Source: Prolixibacteraceae bacterium (GTDB lineage Bacteria; Bacteroidota; Bacteroidia; Bacteroidales; Prolixibacteraceae). From it: a stretch of 64,000 nt of DNA. Positions within the stretch are counted from its first letter, which is position 1, and each line of letters begins with the position of its first letter. Where the stretch lies: the NCBI GenBank assembly GCA_003506435.1, contig DOAQ01000025.1, positions 233,359 to 297,358 of the forward strand, in the 5' to 3' direction. A program made the translations under genes and the position numbers. The notes beneath the pieces were generated by a model that was not told where the DNA came from, ran no database searches, and saw only the letters and a list, made by a program, of their open reading frames with translations. This document shows, piece after piece, positions 9,794-19,039 of the stretch.

Positions 9794-10660
9794 ATGAGCG
9801 AAGAAACGAACAAAGAACAACAAAGCACCAAAAAGCGAAAAAGAAGTAAGGGCAAGGAAGCAGAAATGTCGTTTCTTGAACATCTGGAAGTATTGCGCTG
9901 GCATATCGTCAGATCGTTTGCTGCCATCTTGGTTTTTGCTATTTTAGCTTTCATTTTCAGTGATTTTATTTTCGATGCGATCATATTAAAACCCAGAAGC
10001 GTTGATTTCTGGACCAACCGTATGTTTGCAATAGCTGCTGACTATTTTGGAATGGAGTCGTTGAGGATCAACACAACACCTTTAAGCCTGATCAGTATCT
10101 CAATGTCAGGACAATTTTCGGCAGATATGACAATTTCCCTGATTACCGGTTTGATTGTTGCTTCTCCTTACGTGATCTACGAATTCTGGAGTTTCATGAA
10201 ACCAGCCCTTTATGATAACGAAAGAAAACATGCCCGTGGCGCTGCTTTCTACATGTCGGTATTATTTGTCATGGGCGTTTTATTTGGGTACTACCTGATT
10301 GTGCCTCTTTCTATTGACTTTTTGGGGTCCTATTCGGTAAGCGCCGAGGTGACCAATCAAATTTATATGATTTCATATATCAGTACAGTTGCTTCAATTT
10401 GTTTGGCAAGCGGGGTGGTTTTCGAGTTGCCGATCTTTATATTCTTTCTAAGTAAAGTCGGGCTGATTTCTCCTGAGTTCCTGAGAAAATACCGGAAGCA
10501 TGCTTACATTGTATTATTAATACTTGCCGCGATCATAACACCTCCCGATATTTTTAGCCAGGTATTGGTTTGTATCCCTTTGGTTATCTTATATGAAGTC
10601 AGCATCGTTGTTTCGAAACATGTAGTTAAACGGGCTGAACGAGAAATGGCAGCCAGTTAA
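9794..10660 (+). CDS. tatC: Sec-independent protein translocase TatC
   Basis: 288 residues. Forms the signal-receiving core of the twin-arginine translocase. After a charged lysine-rich start (about residues 1-25) comes MSFLEHLEVLRWHIVRS, the conserved TatC N-terminal motif binding the RR signal, then six hydrophobic segments, FWSFMKPALYDNERK in the first cytoplasmic loop (family: F.xPgL...Er) and ITPPDIFSQ before the fifth-sixth segments. No tatA/B gene is visible here, so they must be elsewhere. lptB follows after 11 bp, so the two are probably co-transcribed. Confidence 0.95.
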   Translation: MSEETNKEQQSTKKRKRSKGKEAEMSFLEHLEVLRWHIVRSFAAILVFAILAFIFSDFIFDAIILKPRSVDFWTNRMFAIAADYFGMESLRINTTPLSLISISMSGQFSADMTISLITGLIVASPYVIYEFWSFMKPALYDNERKHARGAAFYMSVLFVMGVLFGYYLIVPLSIDFLGSYSVSAEVTNQIYMISYISTVASICLASGVVFELPIFIFFLSKVGLISPEFLRKYRKHAYIVLLILAAIITPPDIFSQVLVCIPLVILYEVSIVVSKHVVKRAEREMAAS

Positions 10661-10671
10661 TTTTTCAGAAA

Positions 10672-11394
10672 ATGAAACTACGGGCCGAAAATATTGTTAA
10701 GAGATACCGGAAAAGAACGGTTGTAAAAGGGGTTTCGTTTGAAGTTAACCAAGGCGAAATTGTGGGGTTGCTGGGTCCAAACGGCGCAGGGAAAACCACT
10801 TCGTTTTACATGATCGTAGGATTGATAAAACCGTTGGAAGGCAAAATTTTTATCGATGATGAAGAAATTACCAAACTGCCGGTTTATCGCAGGGCTCAGA
10901 AAGGCATTGGCTACCTGTCGCAGGAAGCTTCTGTTTTTCGGAAAATGAGTATTGAAGATAACCTGTGGGCCGTGCTCGAAATGACCGATTACAGCAAAGA
11001 ATATCAGAAAGAAAAAGTAGAAAGCCTGCTCACCGAATTTGGGTTGCAGCACATCCGTAAAAGTAAAGGATACCAGCTTTCGGGAGGCGAACGCCGCCGT
11101 ACTGAGATTGCCCGCGCGCTGGCCATCGACCCGAAATTTATTTTGCTCGACGAACCGTTTGCAGGCGTTGACCCGATTGCAGTTGAAGATATTCAGCAAA
11201 TTGTCATGAAGCTGAAGGAAAAAAATATCGGTGTGCTGATCACCGACCACAACGTCCACGAAACATTGACTATCACCGACCGTTCGTATCTTTTATTTGA
11301 AGGCTCGATCATGAAAGCCGGAACTGCCGAAGAACTGGCCAACGACGAAGATGTACGCCGCGTTTACCTGGGGCAAAATTTCGAATTGAGATAG
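10672..11394 (+). CDS. lptB: LPS export ABC transporter ATP-binding protein LptB
   Basis: 240 residues. ATPase that powers LPS extraction from the inner membrane with LptF/G (not in this window). Walker A GPNGAGKT near 35-42, the Q loop YLSQEASVF, signature LSGGERRR near 137, Walker B ILLDEPFAGVDPIA and ITDHNVHETL switch region; these strings, especially the DEPFAGVDPIAV and DHNVxETL parts, are diagnostic for LptB among ABC ATPases. Eleven bp after tatC. Confidence 0.95.
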   Translation: MKLRAENIVKRYRKRTVVKGVSFEVNQGEIVGLLGPNGAGKTTSFYMIVGLIKPLEGKIFIDDEEITKLPVYRRAQKGIGYLSQEASVFRKMSIEDNLWAVLEMTDYSKEYQKEKVESLLTEFGLQHIRKSKGYQLSGGERRRTEIARALAIDPKFILLDEPFAGVDPIAVEDIQQIVMKLKEKNIGVLITDHNVHETLTITDRSYLLFEGSIMKAGTAEELANDEDVRRVYLGQNFELR

Positions 11395-11544
11395 AACCAA
11401 TTTATAACATTCTTTCGAGCTTCTGTTTTTCTCCGGAGGACAATGTAAAGGAATAGTTAAATTGGTTAATTGACAAATGGTTACCGGGGTTTCAATAATT
11501 TCTTCGTCTTCGTAATTTTCAATAAATTTCTTTTTTAATACTGG

Positions 11545-11576
11545 TTTGGCCGTTTGGAAATAATGGTTTATATTTG
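11545..11576 (+). promoter_or_regulatory. Promoter of tRNA-Leu (TTTG, 20 bp, TATATTTG)
   Basis: TTTG at 11545-11548, then a 20-bp spacer, then TATATTTG at 11569-11576: an ideal Bacteroidetes housekeeping promoter. The expected start point lies a few bases before the mature tRNA 5' end at 11588. Confidence 0.8.
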
Positions 11577-11587
11577 CGCCGCATTTG

Positions 11588-11669
11588 GCGGGCGTGGCGG
11601 AATTGGTAGACGTGCCAGACTTAGGATCTGGTGCCTTACGGCGTGGGGGTTCGAGTCCCTTCGTCCGCA
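11588..11669 (+). tRNA. tRNA-Leu (UAG anticodon)
   Basis: 82-nt class II tRNA. Acceptor GCGGGCG pairs with CGTCCGC (one G-U), anticodon arm CCAGA-CTTAGGA-TCTGG places TAG at 34-36, a variable arm follows, and the T arm carries GGTTCGAGTCC. CCA is not encoded. It lies 144 bp before the trigger factor start. Confidence 0.96.
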
Positions 11670-11812
11670 CAACAAAAACAAACAACCGTGTAGCTGAACC
11701 AAACCGGAGAAGCATACGGTTTTTATTAATTTATGACAACAGGTTTCAGGAACAGGGAAATAGCAAAATCGTCTTTTCCTCACTGGGTTCCAATAAAATT
11801 AAGTCGGAAAGT

Positions 11813-13168
11813 ATGAATATTACAAGAGAAAACATCGGCGAATTAAATGCGATCATCAACGTATCGATTGAAAAAAGCGATTACGAAGCAACAGTAAACG
11901 ACGTTTTGAGAGATTACCGCAAAAAGGCAAATATGCCGGGTTTCCGTCCGGGGAAAGTGCCGGCCGGCTTGATCAAAAAAATGTATGGCAAGGCAATATT
12001 AGTTGACGAAGTGAACAAGCTTCTTTCAAATAACCTTTCGAAATACATCGTAGATGAAAAACTGAATATTTTAGGCGATCCGCTTCCAAACGAAGAAAAG
12101 CAGGAAGAAATTGACTGGGACACTGCTGAAAATTTCAATTTCGTATTCGACATCGGTATTGCTCCTGAAATTGAAGTAAAACTCGATAAACGCAGCAAAT
12201 ATCCATATTACGCGATCACCGCCGATAGCGATACCATTCAGAAACAAATCGACGCGTATACCGGCCGTTTCGGAGAAAATATACCGGTTGAGACCGTTGA
12301 AGAAAACGATACCATTCGCGGTAATTTCATACAACTGGATGCCGACGGAAACGAACTGGAAGGCGGAATTAAAGCTGAAAAAGTGGTTATTGCTGTTGAC
12401 CTGATGAAAGATAATGCAGTTCAGAACGAATTTATAGGTAAGAAGAATGACGATGTGATTGTTTTCGATCCGGTAAAAACCTTTGAAAGCAAGCACGAAG
12501 TAGGGCACATGCTTAACATCAGCCACGAAGAAGCTGAAAAAATTGAAGGCAATTTTAAATTTACAATTATTGAAATTTTGCGTTTCAAAAAAGCAGAACT
12601 CAACGAAGAGCTGTTTAAAAAAGTACTGGGCGACGATACTGAAGTAAAAACCGAAGAAGAATTCAAAGCCAGCATTAAAAGCGACATTGAAGACAGCCTG
12701 AAATATTCGAGCGACTATAAGTTTGCCATCGACACACGCGACATGCTGGTTGAAAAAACCAAAATGGAATTACCCGACGATTTCCTGAAACGCTGGTTGG
12801 TTGCCACGAATAAAGAATTAACCAAGGAACAAATTGATAACGATTACGATCATTTCATCGTCGACCTGAAATGGCAGTTGATTAAAGACAAGCTGATCAA
12901 GGAAAACGAAGTCGTAATAAAGGAAGAAGACTTGAACGCAATGGCCAAAGAAATGGCGAAAATGCAATTTCGTCAATACGGCATGAATAACGTCCCCGAC
13001 GAATATCTTGAAAATTATGCAGGACAGATACTTTCCAAGGAAGAAGACAAACGCAGGGTTTTCAATAAAGTACAGGAAGATAAATTACTGGATGTAATTA
13101 AATCGAAAGTAAACGTCGATATCAGGGAAGTCAGTCAGGAAGAATTCAATAAACTACTTGAAAAATAG
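11813..13168 (+). CDS. tig: Trigger factor (peptidyl-prolyl isomerase chaperone)
   Basis: 451 residues from the ATG at 11813; the longer frame upstream runs through the tRNA-Leu and is not credible. Ribosome-associated chaperone. The N-terminal domain carries the ribosome-docking signature MPGFRPGKVPAGLIKKMYG (about residues 40-58); the middle PPIase region and the long helical C-terminal arms are weakly conserved, as usual for Bacteroidetes trigger factors. Acidic, lysine/glutamate-rich. Directly precedes clpP and clpX, the classical tig-clpP-clpX order, which strengthens the call. Confidence 0.94.
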   Translation: MNITRENIGELNAIINVSIEKSDYEATVNDVLRDYRKKANMPGFRPGKVPAGLIKKMYGKAILVDEVNKLLSNNLSKYIVDEKLNILGDPLPNEEKQEEIDWDTAENFNFVFDIGIAPEIEVKLDKRSKYPYYAITADSDTIQKQIDAYTGRFGENIPVETVEENDTIRGNFIQLDADGNELEGGIKAEKVVIAVDLMKDNAVQNEFIGKKNDDVIVFDPVKTFESKHEVGHMLNISHEEAEKIEGNFKFTIIEILRFKKAELNEELFKKVLGDDTEVKTEEEFKASIKSDIEDSLKYSSDYKFAIDTRDMLVEKTKMELPDDFLKRWLVATNKELTKEQIDNDYDHFIVDLKWQLIKDKLIKENEVVIKEEDLNAMAKEMAKMQFRQYGMNNVPDEYLENYAGQILSKEEDKRRVFNKVQEDKLLDVIKSKVNVDIREVSQEEFNKLLEK

Positions 13169-13200
13169 CCATTAGCCGAAAGGTTAAAGCATATTTATTT

Positions 13201-13208
13201 TAACTTTG
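13201..13208 (+). promoter_or_regulatory. Putative -7 element TAACTTTG for clpP-clpX
   Basis: TAnnTTTG match in the 126-bp tig-clpP gap, 87 bp before the clpP ATG. The -33 side is weak. Confidence 0.5.
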
Positions 13209-13294
13209 TAAGCCCCGGCGAAAATTTGTTCTTCGCAATCGTTGGACGTTCAGCCGGGTTTACAAAGTTTTTTTCATTTAAAACAGGAAAACAG

Positions 13295-13972
13295 ATGAAC
13301 GACGGAAAAGAATTTCAAAAATATGCCACCGGGCACCTGGGCATCAGCAGTTTGAAGATGCACAATTACACATCGATATTTACCAACAGTTTAACGCCTT
13401 ACATTATTGAAGAACGCCAGTTAAATGTTGCTTCGATGGACGTTTTCTCACGTTTGATGATGGACCGGATTATTTTTCTGGGCACCCCGATCGACGATTA
13501 CATTGCCAATATATTACAGGCACAGTTGCTGTTTCTTGAGTCAACCGATCCGACGAAAGACATTCAGATTTATTTTAATACGCCGGGAGGTTCGGTACAT
13601 GCCGGGTTGGGCATTTACGACACCATGCAATACATTTCTCCCGATATTGCTACTATTTGTACAGGAATGGCTGCTTCAATGGGCGCGGTGTTGCTAACCG
13701 CCGGAACCAAGGGCAAACGTTCGGCCCTGAAACACTCGCGGGTAATGATTCATCAGCCGATGGGAGGCGCTCAGGGACAGGCTTCGGATATTGAAATTAC
13801 GGCCCGCGAAATTTCGAAACTGAAAAGAGAGTTGTACGAAATTATTGCCAGACATTCGGACAACCCATACGAAAAAGTGGAAAAAGATTCGGATCGCGAC
13901 TACTGGATGACTTCGGAAGAAGCCAGAGATTACGGAATGATCGACGAAATTTTGATACGAAACGGGAAATAA
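13295..13972 (+). CDS. clpP: ATP-dependent Clp protease proteolytic subunit
   Basis: 225 residues from the ATG at 13295, preceded by an AGGAAAACAG ribosome-binding stretch; the longer frame starting at 13226 overlaps the promoter region. Serine protease forming the barrel that ClpX feeds. Catalytic Ser128 in TGMAASMGAV and His153 in SRVMIHQPMGG, with QGQASDIEI after it; the oxyanion-site NTPGGSV is at 95-101. Fifteen bp before clpX. Confidence 0.96.
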   Translation: MNDGKEFQKYATGHLGISSLKMHNYTSIFTNSLTPYIIEERQLNVASMDVFSRLMMDRIIFLGTPIDDYIANILQAQLLFLESTDPTKDIQIYFNTPGGSVHAGLGIYDTMQYISPDIATICTGMAASMGAVLLTAGTKGKRSALKHSRVMIHQPMGGAQGQASDIEITAREISKLKRELYEIIARHSDNPYEKVEKDSDRDYWMTSEEARDYGMIDEILIRNGK

Positions 13973-13987
13973 AAAAGGGACTGAATT

Positions 13988-15202
13988 ATGGATAAATGTT
14001 CGTTTTGCGGCAGAGAGAAAAAAGAGGTTAACCTCCTGATTGCAGGGATGGACGGGCATATCTGTGACCGTTGTATAGAACAGGCGTATGCCATTGTTGA
14101 AGAAGAATTCAAGAAAGAAGACAACTTCGACATGAGCGGCATTAAATTGCTGAAGCCAAAAGAAATTAAAGAATTCCTCGACCAATATGTAATTGGGCAG
14201 GATCAGGCAAAAAAAATCTTGTCGGTAGCGGTTTACAACCATTACAAACGTCTGGGACAGAAGGTTCAGGATGACGAAACGGAAATTGAAAAATCAAATA
14301 TTGTTCTGGTAGGAGAAACAGGAACCGGCAAAACGTTGCTGGCCCGCACCATTGCCAAAATGCTGCATGTGCCGTTTACCATTGTTGACGCTACGGTTTT
14401 AACTGAAGCCGGTTATGTGGGCGAAGACATCGAAAGTTTGCTGACCCGCTTGTTGCAGGCCGCCGACTACAATGTGGAAGCCGCCGAAAAGGGGATTGTG
14501 TTCATCGACGAGATTGACAAAATTGCCCGCAAAGGCGATAATCCGTCCATCACCCGCGATGTGTCGGGCGAAGGCGTTCAACAAGGTCTGCTGAAATTGC
14601 TCGAAGGATCGGTTGTCAACGTACCCCCGCAGGGAGGCCGTAAACATCCTGAACAAAAGATGATCCCGGTGAACACCAAAAATATACTTTTCATTTGTGG
14701 CGGCGCTTTCGATGGTATCGAGAAAAAGATTGCCCAGCGGCTGAATACGAAAGTGGTTGGTTACGGGGCGCAAAAAAATGCCGATCATCTCGATCGCAAC
14801 AACATGCTTCAGTATATTTCCCCACAGGACTTGAAATCATTTGGTCTGATTCCTGAAATTATTGGACGTATGCCGGTACTCACATATCTGGAGCCACTCG
14901 ACAGGGAAACCCTTCGGAGCATTCTCACCGAACCGAAAAATTCGCTGATCAAACAATACATTAAATTGTTCAAGCTCGATGATATTGAATTGTCGTTTGA
15001 TGAAGACGCACTCCAGTTTATTGTTGACAAGGCCATTGAATTCAAGTTGGGAGCCCGCGGGTTGCGGTCGATCTGCGAAAGCATCATGGTCGATGCCATG
15101 TTCGATAGCCCGAGCGACGGTATAAAAGATTTGAAAATCAATTTGGAATATGCCAAATTAAAAATCGATACGGGCAACCTGCAACGATTAAAGGCAAGCT
15201 AG
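13988..15202 (+). CDS. clpX: Clp protease ATP-binding subunit ClpX
   Basis: 404 residues. AAA+ unfoldase delivering substrates to ClpP. N-terminal zinc-binding domain with Cys4, Cys7, Cys26 and Cys29; Walker A GETGTGKT at 109-116; Walker B GIVFIDEIDKIAR; the pore/RKH segment near SITRDVSGEGVQQGLLKLLEG and the sensor region GARGLRSICE. Full length with no anomalies. Closes the tig-clpP-clpX cluster and is followed by a terminator at 15241. Confidence 0.97.
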   Translation: MDKCSFCGREKKEVNLLIAGMDGHICDRCIEQAYAIVEEEFKKEDNFDMSGIKLLKPKEIKEFLDQYVIGQDQAKKILSVAVYNHYKRLGQKVQDDETEIEKSNIVLVGETGTGKTLLARTIAKMLHVPFTIVDATVLTEAGYVGEDIESLLTRLLQAADYNVEAAEKGIVFIDEIDKIARKGDNPSITRDVSGEGVQQGLLKLLEGSVVNVPPQGGRKHPEQKMIPVNTKNILFICGGAFDGIEKKIAQRLNTKVVGYGAQKNADHLDRNNMLQYISPQDLKSFGLIPEIIGRMPVLTYLEPLDRETLRSILTEPKNSLIKQYIKLFKLDDIELSFDEDALQFIVDKAIEFKLGARGLRSICESIMVDAMFDSPSDGIKDLKINLEYAKLKIDTGNLQRLKAS

Positions 15203-15240
15203 TCATTAATCATTTTCATACTGAAATTTAAACCACATAC

Positions 15241-15272
15241 GATGCACTCTCCGGGGTGCATTTTTATTTTGC
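15241..15272 (+). terminator. Rho-independent terminator after clpX
   Basis: ATGCACTC and GGGGTGCAT form an 8-bp stem with a 4-nt loop, followed by TTTTTATTTT, 39 bp after the clpX stop. Confidence 0.85.
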
Positions 15273-15394
15273 AAACTATTTTTCTATAAACATGCAGCCT
15301 CTCTGAAGTCTTGTCAATTTCAATGAAATAATTTTTAAGACGAAAAGTTGCAATAATTAATTGTACCGGACAATAAAACAACGCAATGCCAATC

Positions 15395-15431
15395 GCCTCT
15401 CTCCTTTGGGGAGAGGTTGGAAGAGGGGCTT
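15395..15431. repeat. C/G-rich intergenic hairpin downstream of rmuC
   Basis: CTCTCC-TTTG-GGAGAG hairpin followed by TTGGAAGAGGGG, immediately after the rmuC stop on the minus strand. Could act as the rmuC terminator. Confidence 0.5.
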
Positions 15432-15432
15432 T

Positions 15433-16746
15433 CTATTCTTCAGCTAACCCTTGCGGCAATTCTTTGCTGGTTTTGGCCCCGAGTTCCCGAAGCTTTTCAG
15501 CCGAACGGATCAGGTTGCCGCGGCCATCTTTCAGTTTATTGTAAGCAGAATCGTAATTTTTGCGGGTAGTATCGAGGTTTTTGCCAATCGTTTCAAGGTC
15601 GTCGACAAAACCGACAAACTTATCGTACAACGCGCCGCCCTGACGTGCAATTTCAAGCGCATTGCGGGTTTGGTTTTCCTGTTGCCAGATGGATGCAATG
15701 GTGCGCAACGTCGCCAGCAGCGTTGATGGGCTGACGATCACCACCTTGTTGTCCCATGCATACGAAAATAATTCCTGATCTTCCTGAATGGCAATACTGA
15801 ATGATGATTCGATCGGGATGAACAGCAACACAAAATCAGGACTGTTAAAATTCGGCGAGTTTTGATAATGCTTTTCGCTCAGTCCTCTGATATGTGTTTT
15901 CAGGCTGAGTAAATGCTCTTTTACATACACCTGGCGACGGTCTTCATCGGTTGCGTTCACCAGTCGTTCGTAGGCTACCAGCGATACTTTCGAGTCGACA
16001 ATGATGTGTTTATTCTCCGGCAAATGAATCACAATGTCGGGCTGGAAGCGTTTACTGTCCTCCGAAATAACGCTTTCCTGCTTTTCATATTCGCGGCCTT
16101 CCATTAGTCCGGAACGTTCGAGGATTCGTTCCAGAATTACCTCGCCCCAGTTGCCCTGCTTTTTCACATCGCCTTTCAGCGCTTTGGTCAGGTTATTGGC
16201 GTCGTCGCTGATTTTCAGGTTCAGGTCTTGCAGCTTCTTCAGTTCGGCTTTCAGATCCGTCTGGTCTTTCAGTCCCTTTTCGTAGGTTTCTTCCACCTTC
16301 TTTTCGAAAAGCTGAATTTTTTCCTTCAGGGGCGATAAAATATCGTTGATGTTTTTCTGGTTGGTTTCGGTAAATTCAGCGCTGTTTTTCTTCAAAATAC
16401 GGTTGGCGACATTTTCAAATTCGGTAGTGAATTTTTTCTGAAGTTCCTCCATTTCCTGTTTCTGGGTTTGCAGTTTCTCGCGGAGGTTGCGAAATTCCTC
16501 CTCAGCACGAGCCAGCCGCTGGCCTTTTTCTTCATTGCCCTGACGAAGTTCTTTTAACTCGTTTTCCAGATTCAGTTTTTCTTTCTGTAAAACGGAGACC
16601 CGCTCTTCTGCGACCGATTTTTGCTTGTCAAGTTCTGACTTTTCAGCCAGCATTAATTTTTCGGATTGGGCGTTTTTCGACTTCAGAAAAAAATAAACAA
16701 CAAGGACGCCAAGCGCCACTCCGGAGAATAAAAACAAAATTTCCAT
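15433..16746 (-). CDS. rmuC: RmuC family DNA recombination protein
   Basis: 437 residues from the ATG at 16746. RmuC proteins limit recombination at inverted repeats and resemble nucleases. One N-terminal membrane helix (about residues 3-20), a long coiled coil (about 25-165, rich in E/K/Q), then the RmuC domain with KGDVKKQGNWGEVILERILERSGL, QPDIVIHLPENKHIIVDSKVSL and FVLLFIPIESSFS. The nuclease-like PDIVIHLP...DSKV segment is intact. Monocistronic. The in-frame start at 16773 would add residues before the membrane helix and is less likely. Confidence 0.92.
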   Translation of the reverse strand: MEILFLFSGVALGVLVVYFFLKSKNAQSEKLMLAEKSELDKQKSVAEERVSVLQKEKLNLENELKELRQGNEEKGQRLARAEEEFRNLREKLQTQKQEMEELQKKFTTEFENVANRILKKNSAEFTETNQKNINDILSPLKEKIQLFEKKVEETYEKGLKDQTDLKAELKKLQDLNLKISDDANNLTKALKGDVKKQGNWGEVILERILERSGLMEGREYEKQESVISEDSKRFQPDIVIHLPENKHIIVDSKVSLVAYERLVNATDEDRRQVYVKEHLLSLKTHIRGLSEKHYQNSPNFNSPDFVLLFIPIESSFSIAIQEDQELFSYAWDNKVVIVSPSTLLATLRTIASIWQQENQTRNALEIARQGGALYDKFVGFVDDLETIGKNLDTTRKNYDSAYNKLKDGRGNLIRSAEKLRELGAKTSKELPQGLAEE

Positions 16747-16924
16747 GCGATTGAATTTGAAGCTAAAATACAAAAAGTAAATTGCTTCGAGGTGGTAATT
16801 TTGGTTCTGAATTTTCCAAAATGAATAAACTCAGTGTAACGTCTATGTTATTGTTTTTACCACAGAGAAGTTACACTGAGAATGTCGCAGAGCACTGAGA
16901 CAAATAATAAAAGTTGTCTGATTG

Positions 16925-17527
16925 CTAGTCCAATTTGCGTTTAATGCCGCACCCAACAGGTTTGGTTTCGCTCATGGCGATTGGCTTCCCGGCAGCAAGG
17001 TGTTCAATAGCATCCTTCAGGTAGTGGTTTTTAACTGCTGAAGCTTCCTTGTAATTGTCGTCGATTGCTCCCTTGTAAACCAGTTGAAAGTTCTTGTCGA
17101 ACAGAAAAACATGCGGGGTCGTTTGTCCGCCGAAAGCATTTGCCAGCAAACTTTCATGGTCGAGCAAATACGGGAACTGGTAGCCTTTGGCCTGCGCATG
17201 TTCCTTCATGGCGCTCAGCGATTCGTCGCCATCGCGTTTCTGATGATTCGAATTCAGTACGGCCATTCCAACGCCGTTCGATTTTCCCCAGTTGCAAATT
17301 TCGTTGTACCGGTTTTCCCAGCCTAAAACAAACGGGCAGGTATTGCATGAAAAGATGAGTACCAATCCGTTTTCTCCCTTCAGGTCGTTTAACGAAACCG
17401 ATATTCCTGAAACACTTTCCATCTTCGTTTCAGTGAGGTTGGCTTTTTCGCCAATATTCAGAGCAGGATGAGCTGCCCGGGCAGCAGATACTGCAAACAA
17501 AAACACAAAAAATAATAGATTTCTCAT
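16925..17527 (-). CDS. Secreted thioredoxin-like (AhpC/TSA-redoxin family) protein
   Basis: 200 residues with a signal peptide (about 1-19, ending ARAA), so envelope located. A thioredoxin fold with SCNTCPFVLGWE near residue 61 giving a CxxC pair, LNSNHQKRDGDE, and cis-proline loop TTPHVFLFDKN. The family member type couples periplasmic thiol chemistry or peroxide reduction; partner unknown. C-terminal VGCGIKRKLD is as in related redoxins. GTTAC-7 nt-GTAAC inverted repeat lies 17-33 bp upstream of the start. Monocistronic. Confidence 0.82.
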   Translation of the reverse strand: MRNLLFFVFLFAVSAARAAHPALNIGEKANLTETKMESVSGISVSLNDLKGENGLVLIFSCNTCPFVLGWENRYNEICNWGKSNGVGMAVLNSNHQKRDGDESLSAMKEHAQAKGYQFPYLLDHESLLANAFGGQTTPHVFLFDKNFQLVYKGAIDDNYKEASAVKNHYLKDAIEHLAAGKPIAMSETKPVGCGIKRKLD

Positions 17528-17732
17528 GACTAAAATTGTATTGGTTACGCAATTTGTAACAGTTCCCGGAACAGACTTGTTTTTGCAATGTTCTTAAAAA
17601 TTCTAAATAAATTGTTAATACAGAGTGGGATAAATCATTTATGAACTAAAAAACATTGCATGATGAATAAAGAAAAGTCAGGAAGGCATTTTGCAATAGT
17701 TTTCCTATTTTTATTCTGAAAAAGAAACTGAC

Positions 17733-18395
17733 ATGGATGTAAAAATTGAAGCAAGCTGGAAAGAACAATTATCTGACGAATTTGAGAAGGATTATTTTAA
17801 GAACCTGACCTCATTTGTTCGCGATGAATACCAGAAACAACATATCTTCCCTCCCGGAAAACTGATTTTTAATGCGTTCGATCAGTGTCCGTTCGATCAG
17901 GTGAAGGTGGTAATTCTGGGGCAGGACCCCTACCACGGACCGGGACAGGCGCACGGGCTTTGTTTTTCGGTGAACGACGGCATCGAGTTTCCGCCCAGTC
18001 TGCAAAACATCTTCAAGGAAGTGCAACTGGATACCGGCGCGCCCATTCCAAAGTCGGGAAACCTCGAACGTTGGGCCCGGCAAGGCGTACTTTTGCTGAA
18101 CGCGACATTGACGGTCCGTGCCCATCAGGCAGGTTCACACCAGCGCAAAGGCTGGGAAGAATTTACCGATGCAGCCATCCGCAAACTGGCTGAAGAAAAG
18201 GAAGACCTTGTATTTATTCTGTGGGGTTCGTATGCCATCAAAAAAGGGGAATTCATTAATCCGGACAAACATCTGATTTTAACATCGGTCCATCCGTCGC
18301 CGCTTTCGGCCAGCCGGGGATTCTTTGGGAACAAACATTTCAGCCGGGCAAATGAATATTTGCGGCAACATGGAAAAGAGCCTATCGCCTGGTAA
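17733..18395 (+). CDS. ung: Uracil-DNA glycosylase
   Basis: 220 residues, standard family 1 UDG that excises uracil from DNA. Water-activating motif GQDPYHGPGQAHGLCFSV at 63-80 (catalytic Asp65), LLLNATLTV, and the minor-groove loop HPSPLSASRGFFG near 190 with the catalytic His. Start is the first ATG; no alternatives needed. Faces folA convergently, with a hairpin between the two stops. Confidence 0.97.
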   Translation: MDVKIEASWKEQLSDEFEKDYFKNLTSFVRDEYQKQHIFPPGKLIFNAFDQCPFDQVKVVILGQDPYHGPGQAHGLCFSVNDGIEFPPSLQNIFKEVQLDTGAPIPKSGNLERWARQGVLLLNATLTVRAHQAGSHQRKGWEEFTDAAIRKLAEEKEDLVFILWGSYAIKKGEFINPDKHLILTSVHPSPLSASRGFFGNKHFSRANEYLRQHGKEPIAW

Positions 18396-18446
18396 AAAGT
18401 TGACAGTTTTTAGTCTCAGTTTTCAGAAATAACGCCTTTGAAAATT

Positions 18447-18483
18447 TCTCCCCTGATTCAGGGAGATGTCCGAAGGACAAGGG
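18447..18483. terminator. Hairpin between convergent ung and folA
   Basis: TCTCCC-8 nt-GGGAGA hairpin followed by GTCC-GAA-GGAC. No clear T tract on either side; a possible bidirectional terminator or intergenic repeat. Confidence 0.4.
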
Positions 18484-18527
18484 TACAATCGGGCATCAAA
18501 TATCGAACAAGAAAGAAGAGCTTATTT

Positions 18528-19022
18528 TTATTTCCGTTTGAGATCGAGATACGAATAATCAAACCCGTTTTTTTCATCGTGAAGATCTTCGCGGGCCAGT
18601 TCCTCCCATTCGCTGTAATTGATTTCAGGAAAAAATGTATCGGCTTCAAAATCCTTGTGTACCAGTGTGAGATACAATTTGCCGGCTACCGGGAAAAATT
18701 GCCGGTAAATCATACCGCCACCGATGATGAAAACTTCGTCTTCGTTTTTTACTTTTTCAATGGCCTCGTCAATCGAAAAAACCACTTCGCAACCCTCGAA
18801 CCGGTCATCCGTTTTGTCGGTAATTACAATGTGGCGGCGGTTGGGCAGCGGCCATTTCGGCAACGACAACAAGGTGTTGCGGCCCATAATCATCGCATGT
18901 CCACTGGTAATTTGCTTGAAACGTTTCAAATCGGTGGGTAAATGAAACAACAAATCGTTGTTTTTACCGATGGCAAAATTTTGCGCGATGGCTACAATGA
19001 TGGAGATATTTTTATGAATCAT
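18528..19022 (-). CDS. folA: Dihydrofolate reductase
   Basis: 164 residues from the ATG at 19022; the longer frame runs through the intercistronic hairpin. Reduces dihydrofolate to tetrahydrofolate. ISIIVAIAQNFAIGKNNDLLFHLPTDLKRFKQIT covers the N-terminal strand and catalytic acid (Asp31), IMGRNTLLSLP binds cofactor, VFIIGGGMIYRQF near 97 is the conserved GG turn. Sits 60 bp after thyA, whose reaction yields dihydrofolate, so the pair recycles folate for dTMP synthesis. A strong hairpin lies between them. Confidence 0.95.
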   Translation of the reverse strand: MIHKNISIIVAIAQNFAIGKNNDLLFHLPTDLKRFKQITSGHAMIMGRNTLLSLPKWPLPNRRHIVITDKTDDRFEGCEVVFSIDEAIEKVKNEDEVFIIGGGMIYRQFFPVAGKLYLTLVHKDFEADTFFPEINYSEWEELAREDLHDEKNGFDYSYLDLKRK

Positions 19023-19039
19023 ACGTTTTATTAAAGCAA

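Noticed and set aside
11585..11812. N-terminal extension of trigger factor
   Set aside because: It would translate through tRNA-Leu, and the trigger-factor N-terminal domain begins at the ATG at 11813.
16846..16912. Direct CACAGAG/CACTGAG repeats between rmuC and the thioredoxin-like gene
   Set aside because: Looks like a common AT-poor intergenic repeat; no gene, strong hairpin or promoter was evident.
17544..17560. GTTAC-7 nt-GTAAC palindrome upstream of the thioredoxin-like gene, as another module copy
   Set aside because: It is an inverted repeat without the 21-bp direct spacing, the GTGTGAAT box or a -7 element at the right distance. It may be a separate operator.
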